A DNA stretch of 64,000 bases from Rhodoplanes tepidamans. Its GTDB lineage: Bacteria; Pseudomonadota; Alphaproteobacteria; Rhizobiales; Xanthobacteraceae. Positions 60,633 through 64,000 of this stretch are shown here, piece by piece. Location: contig NZ_JAUSUJ010000016.1 of the NCBI RefSeq assembly GCF_030813915.1, positions 1 through 64,000 on the forward strand, in the 5' to 3' direction. Both the position numbers and the translations under genes were made by a program. Positions within the stretch are counted from its first letter, which is position 1, and every line of letters begins with the position of its first letter. The notes under the pieces were generated by a model. The model ran no database searches. It worked only from the letters and a program-made list of their open reading frames with translations, and had not been told where the DNA came from.

Positions 60633-61640
60633 GTGAGCAACACCGGTCACATCGACCGGCGGGGCCTGATGATCGGCGCCGCCGTTTCGGCTACCGCGAT
60701 GAGCCTCGGACCGGCCTCGGGTCCGGCCCTCGCCGACGACTATCCGACCCGCGCCATCACGGTGATCAACCCGTTCCCGCCCGGCGGCGCCGCCGACGTG
60801 GTGGCACGGCCGTTCGCCTCGGTGGTCGAGACCATCGTCAAGCAGCCGATGGTGATCGAGACCAAGGCGGGCGCGGCGGGCGCGGTCGGCGCCCAGTTCG
60901 CTGCCAATGCCAGGCCGGACGGCTACACGCTCCTGATGCACATCGTCTCGATCTCCGGCTTCGCCGAGGTCGACCGGCTGTTCGGCCGCAAGCCGAAGTT
61001 CACCCGCGACGATTTCATTCCGATCGCCCGGCTGATCGCCGATCCCTGCGTGCTCGTCGTCAACGACCAGCAGCCCTACAAGACGCTGCAGGAGTTCATG
61101 GACGACGCGAGGAAGCGGCCGAACGCACTGATCTTCTCGTCGTCCGGCCTGTACGGCGCGCTGCATCTGCCGATGGCGCTGTTCCTCAAGGCCGCCGGCC
61201 TGCAGGTGCGCCACCTGCCGACCGCCGGCGGCGGCCCCGCCGTGACGGCGCTGATCGGCAACAACTCGCAGGCGCTGGTGTCGTCGATCGCGGCGGCCAG
61301 CGGCCAGATGAAGGCCGGCCGGGTGCGCCCGCTCGCCTGCTTCGGGGCGACGCGGGCCGCGTCGCTGCCCGACGTGCCGACCATGAAGGAGCTCGGCTTC
61401 GACATCGAGTACTATCTGTGGGTCGGCCTGTTCGCGCCCAAGGGCACGCCCGACGCGGTGGTGACGAAGCTGCGCGACGTCACCCGCGAGACGGTGAGGA
61501 CCGACGCCTTCGAGAAGGCCATGAAGAACATCGGCCAGGACGTCGCCTATCTGGACCAGGCCGAGTTCAAGACCTTCTGGGACGCCGACGCCCGCCGCAT
61601 CGAGGACGCCGTGCGCAGCATCGGCAAGGTGGAGGGATGA
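60633..61640 (+). CDS. TctC/Bug solute-binding protein of a tripartite tricarboxylate transporter
   Basis: 335-residue periplasmic receptor. A Tat-like signal (IDRRGLMIGAAVSATAMSLG) is followed by the Bug opening YPTRAITVINPFPPGGAAD and the internal ETKAGAAGAVGAQFAANARPDGY. It begins with GTG; AGGGAGG lies eight bases upstream. With tctB and tctA downstream it forms a full TTT system that imports an organic acid by a cation gradient. The ligand is not readable from sequence. A REP-like repeat lies in the 175-base gap before tctB. Confidence 0.94.
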   Translation: MSNTGHIDRRGLMIGAAVSATAMSLGPASGPALADDYPTRAITVINPFPPGGAADVVARPFASVVETIVKQPMVIETKAGAAGAVGAQFAANARPDGYTLLMHIVSISGFAEVDRLFGRKPKFTRDDFIPIARLIADPCVLVVNDQQPYKTLQEFMDDARKRPNALIFSSSGLYGALHLPMALFLKAAGLQVRHLPTAGGGPAVTALIGNNSQALVSSIAAASGQMKAGRVRPLACFGATRAASLPDVPTMKELGFDIEYYLWVGLFAPKGTPDAVVTKLRDVTRETVRTDAFEKAMKNIGQDVAYLDQAEFKTFWDADARRIEDAVRSIGKVEG

Positions 61641-61686
61641 GAGGACGCACGAGCCTACCTGCGCCTGCGATCCGCTCCGGCAGTCG

Positions 61687-61716
61687 TCATGGCCGGGCTC
61701 GTCCCGGCCATCCAGG
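61687..61716. repeat. Short palindromic repeat inside the TTT operon
   Basis: TCATGGCCGGGCTCGTCCCGGCCATCCA contains the stem ATGGCCGGG pairing with CCCGGCCAT around a short loop. This REP-like sequence is common in Bradyrhizobium-type genomes. It lies between the binding-protein and tctB genes and may protect the upstream mRNA, giving more binding protein than membrane subunits. Confidence 0.65.
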
Positions 61717-61815
61717 CTCTTCTTCACCGTGCGACCGGAAGGACGTGGATGCCCGCGACGCGCGCCGGCACGACGGCGCGGAGGAGGTCCGCTCTCGTCC
61801 AGCCGGTGGCCCGCG

Positions 61816-62262
61816 ATGACGCTCCGCCGCGACACCGTGGCGGGCGCCGTGTTCGTGGCGATCGCCGGTCTCCTGTGGTGGCTGAGCGACGACCTGCCGG
61901 TCGGCTCGCTCGCCATGCCGGGCGCCGGCATGATGCCGATGATCGCCATCGGCCTCATCGCGCTGTTCGGCCTCGTGCTGCTGTTCCGCGGCGCGGCGAG
62001 CCCGCCGATCACGGCCGGGCACTGGAGCGACGCCGACCACGCGCTGCGGGTGATCGTGGCCACCGCGCTGGCGGCCTTCCTCTACACCCGGCTCGGCGTC
62101 CTGATCACCATGACGCTGCTGCTGTTCGGCCTCGTCGGCCTGGTCGAGCGCCGGCGCCTCGTCGCCGCCGCGCTGTTCGGCCTCGGCGTCGCGGCGGTGA
62201 CCTGGTTCGTGTTCGGCACGCTGCTGAAGGCGCCCCTCCCCTCCGGATCGTTCTGGACCTGA
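61816..62262 (+). CDS. tctB: TctB small membrane subunit of tripartite tricarboxylate transporter
   Basis: 148-residue protein with about four membrane helices (AGAVFVAIAGLLWWLS, MIAIGLIALFGLVLLF, VIVATALAAFLYT, AALFGLGVAAVTWFVFGTLL). This is the normal layout of TctB, the poorly conserved small subunit. The protein begins MTLRRDTVAG. It ends one base before the tctA GTG, so the two are translationally coupled. Confidence 0.88.
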   Translation: MTLRRDTVAGAVFVAIAGLLWWLSDDLPVGSLAMPGAGMMPMIAIGLIALFGLVLLFRGAASPPITAGHWSDADHALRVIVATALAAFLYTRLGVLITMTLLLFGLVGLVERRRLVAAALFGLGVAAVTWFVFGTLLKAPLPSGSFWT

Positions 62263-62263
62263 C

Positions 62264-63793
62264 GTGGAAGCCACAATCGACAGCCTGCTGCTCGGGTTCT
62301 CGGTCGCGCTGCGGCCGGACGTGCTGCTCTACGCCTTCGTCGGCTGCCTGGTCGGCACGCTGGTCGGCATGCTGCCCGGCATCGGCCCGCTCGCCGGCAT
62401 CTCGATCCTGCTTCCGGTCACCTTCGGGCTCGACGCCACCAAGGCGATCGTCATGCTGGCCGGCATTTATTACGGCTCGCAGTACGGCGGCTCGACCACC
62501 TCGATCCTGATGCGCATCCCGGGCGAGGCCGCCTCGGTGATGACCTGCATCGACGGCTACGCCATGACCCGGCGAGGCCGCGGCGGCGCCGCGCTGTGCA
62601 TCGCCGCGGTCGGCTCGTTCGTCGCCGGCACCTTCGGCGTGATCATGCTGACCCTCGTCGCACCGCCGCTCGGCGCCTTCGCGCTGCGCTTCGGCCCGCC
62701 CGAGTTCACGGCGCTGCTGGTGCTCGGCCTCGTCTTCCTCGCCTACATGTCGGCGACCTCGCTGGTGCGTACGCTGCTGATGGCGAGCGTCGGCCTGATG
62801 CTCGGCATGATCGGCATCGACGTGATGACCGGGCATTTCCGCTGGGCCTTCGACATCCCCGAGCTCGGCGACGGCATCGGCATCGTGCCGGTGGCGGTCG
62901 GCCTGTTCGGGCTCGGCGAGATCCTGTCGACCCCGAGCCGCACCGTCACGACCGCCGTGGTGGCGCCGCGGTTCCGCGAGCTGCTGCCGAGCCGCGCCGA
63001 GTGGCGCGAGGCGGCGGCGCCGATCGGCCGCGGCAGCGTGCTCGGCTTCCTGGTCGGGATCATCCCGGGCTCGGCCCACATCATCTCGAGCTTCCTGTCC
63101 TACGCGCTGGAGCGGCGGCTCTCGAAGACGCCCGAAGCGTTCGGCCACGGCGCCGTCGCCGGCGTCGCCGGGCCGGAATCGGCCAACAACGCGGCGTCGA
63201 CCGGCGCCTTCGTGCCGATGCTGGCGCTCGGCCTGCCGACCGGGCCGGTGACCGCCGTGCTGATGGCGGCGCTGCTGATCCACGGCATCCCGCCGGGGCC
63301 GCAGCTCGTCACCGAGCACCCGAACGTGTTCTGGGGCTTCGTCGCCTCGATGTATGTCGGCAACCTGATGCTGCTCGCCCTCAACCTGCCGCTGGTCGGC
63401 CTGTTCGTCAGCGTGCTGCGCATCCCCTACGCCTATCTCTATCCGCTGATCGTCATGTTCTGCATCGTCGGCGTCTACGAGGTGAACCACTCGATCGTCG
63501 ACGTGTGGATCATGCTGGCGATGGGCGTCGTCGGCTGGCTGCTGCGCAAGTTCGACTTCGACCCCGCCCCGCTCGTGCTCGGCCTCGTCATCGCCCCGAT
63601 CCTGGAGATGAGCCTGCGCCAGTCGCTCGTCATGTCGAACGGGCACTGGACGATCTTCGTGCAACGGCCGATCGCCGCCGTGCTGCTCGCCCTCTGCGCC
63701 GTCCTGCTCGCTCTGTCGGCCGCCTCGCTCCTGCGCAGGCGGCGCGACTGGCGGGCCCGCCTCGCCGCCGAGGAGGCCGGCGAGCAGGCGTGA
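62264..63793 (+). CDS. tctA: TctA large membrane subunit of tripartite tricarboxylate transporter
   Basis: 509-residue polytopic membrane protein (about 10-12 helices) with the two TctA signature blocks: GTLVGMLPGIGPLAGISILL and GFLVGIIPGSAHIISSFLSY, plus YYGSQYGGSTTSILMRIPGE and GAVAGVAGPESANNAASTGA, typical repeats of the family. The GTG start follows the tctB stop by one base. The C-terminus is a short basic tail. It moves the substrate delivered by the TctC protein. Confidence 0.95.
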   Translation: MEATIDSLLLGFSVALRPDVLLYAFVGCLVGTLVGMLPGIGPLAGISILLPVTFGLDATKAIVMLAGIYYGSQYGGSTTSILMRIPGEAASVMTCIDGYAMTRRGRGGAALCIAAVGSFVAGTFGVIMLTLVAPPLGAFALRFGPPEFTALLVLGLVFLAYMSATSLVRTLLMASVGLMLGMIGIDVMTGHFRWAFDIPELGDGIGIVPVAVGLFGLGEILSTPSRTVTTAVVAPRFRELLPSRAEWREAAAPIGRGSVLGFLVGIIPGSAHIISSFLSYALERRLSKTPEAFGHGAVAGVAGPESANNAASTGAFVPMLALGLPTGPVTAVLMAALLIHGIPPGPQLVTEHPNVFWGFVASMYVGNLMLLALNLPLVGLFVSVLRIPYAYLYPLIVMFCIVGVYEVNHSIVDVWIMLAMGVVGWLLRKFDFDPAPLVLGLVIAPILEMSLRQSLVMSNGHWTIFVQRPIAAVLLALCAVLLALSAASLLRRRRDWRARLAAEEAGEQA

Positions 63794-63908
63794 GCGGCCG
63801 CCGTCACCGGCGCGGCCGCGGGCCGCAGCCGCGGCACCGGACCAGAGCACCGGAACAAAGCATCGGCTCGTGCGTTGTCTCCATCCACGCCGACAGCGAG
63901 AGGATCAG

Positions 63909-64000
63909 ATGGGCAAGTCATCCACCACGGCCGTGGCCGTCCTCACGGCGGCTGCCGTCACCATCGCGGGCTTCGGCTTCGCGCCGGCCCAGGCCGCGCC
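63909..64000 (+). CDS. Exported protein, N-terminal fragment
   Basis: The first 30 codons of a gene cut by the right edge of the window. The translation MGKSSTTAVAVLTAAAVTIA continues GFGFAPAQAA, a clear Sec signal peptide with an AQA cleavage site. GAGAGG lies six bases before the ATG. It follows tctA on the same strand after 115 bases, so another binding protein or a periplasmic enzyme of the same pathway is likely, but the family cannot be seen. Confidence 0.65.
   Translation, partial: MGKSSTTAVAVLTAAAVTIAGFGFAPAQAA

Overview
The window is very GC-rich, densely coded DNA and reads as chromosome of an environmental alphaproteobacterium, most likely Hyphomicrobiales (Bradyrhizobium/Rhodoplanes-like). 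Pointers are the three Bug/TctC-type binding proteins, btaAB betaine-lipid genes behind a Pho box, an H-NS/HvrA-type protein, many aromatic/organic-acid catabolic enzymes, and the typical intergenic palindromic repeats ('CTCTCCCC..GGGGAGAGG', 'GTCATTCCGGG..CCCGGAATGAC'). The taxonomy is inferred from gene content only. No rRNA, tRNA, CRISPR array, insertion sequence or integrase was recognised.

Layout. 1-3.3 kb: end of a protocatechuate 4,5-cleavage type cluster (GalB-like hydratase, Bug binding protein, LigI-like lactonase) with a LysR regulator and a LysR-box candidate. 3.5-8.3 kb: small hypothetical gene and an RND efflux pump (lipoprotein adaptor plus AcrB-type pump). 9.1-15.3 kb: complete periplasmic nitrate reductase operon in the order X-napD-A-G-H-B-C, where X has a NapF-like N-terminus and a NapD-like C-terminus. 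15.5-22.5 kb: four-gene operon of AGE-type epimerase-like protein, tandem DJ-1/PfpI protein, tandem EthD protein and GH13 branching-enzyme-like protein. 22.8-24.8 kb: btaA-btaB. 24.9-31.9 kb: accessory-looking stretch with an H-NS-like protein, an AT-richer gap, a small monooxygenase, a 1167-residue fusion of SGNH hydrolase, trypsin-like protease and EEP nuclease, a FmdB zinc ribbon, and an FRG-domain gene interrupted by an in-frame TAA.

32-41 kb: cytosolic SBP-like protein, shikimate-dehydrogenase/FAH pair, 2-hydroxyacid dehydrogenase, a ROK protein that looks circularly permuted, then cyclase, histidinol-dehydrogenase-family and SDR genes separated by repeats. 41-47 kb: molybdopterin oxidoreductase, four-cluster ferredoxin, FAD oxidoreductase and Bug protein transcribed away from an IclR regulator over a paired GTAAC palindrome. 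47-60 kb: two D-2-hydroxyacid dehydrogenases, zeta-like GST, GlcG/HbpS protein, HIBADH-type dehydrogenase, CocE hydrolase, FKBP lipoprotein, ACMSD-like amidohydrolase, FAD monooxygenase opposite a cupin, and mntH opposite mntR with a MntR-type box. 60-64 kb: a DUF1330 gene and a full tripartite tricarboxylate transporter (binding protein, TctB, TctA), then the first codons of an exported protein.

Most of the window is metabolic: uptake of organic acids, aromatic ring-cleavage products, nitrate respiration, and phosphate and manganese homeostasis. The most novel candidates are the three-hydrolase fusion (26723-30226, with a strong internal ribosome-binding site), the AGE/DJ-1/EthD/GH13 operon, the permuted ROK protein and the NapF/NapD hybrid.
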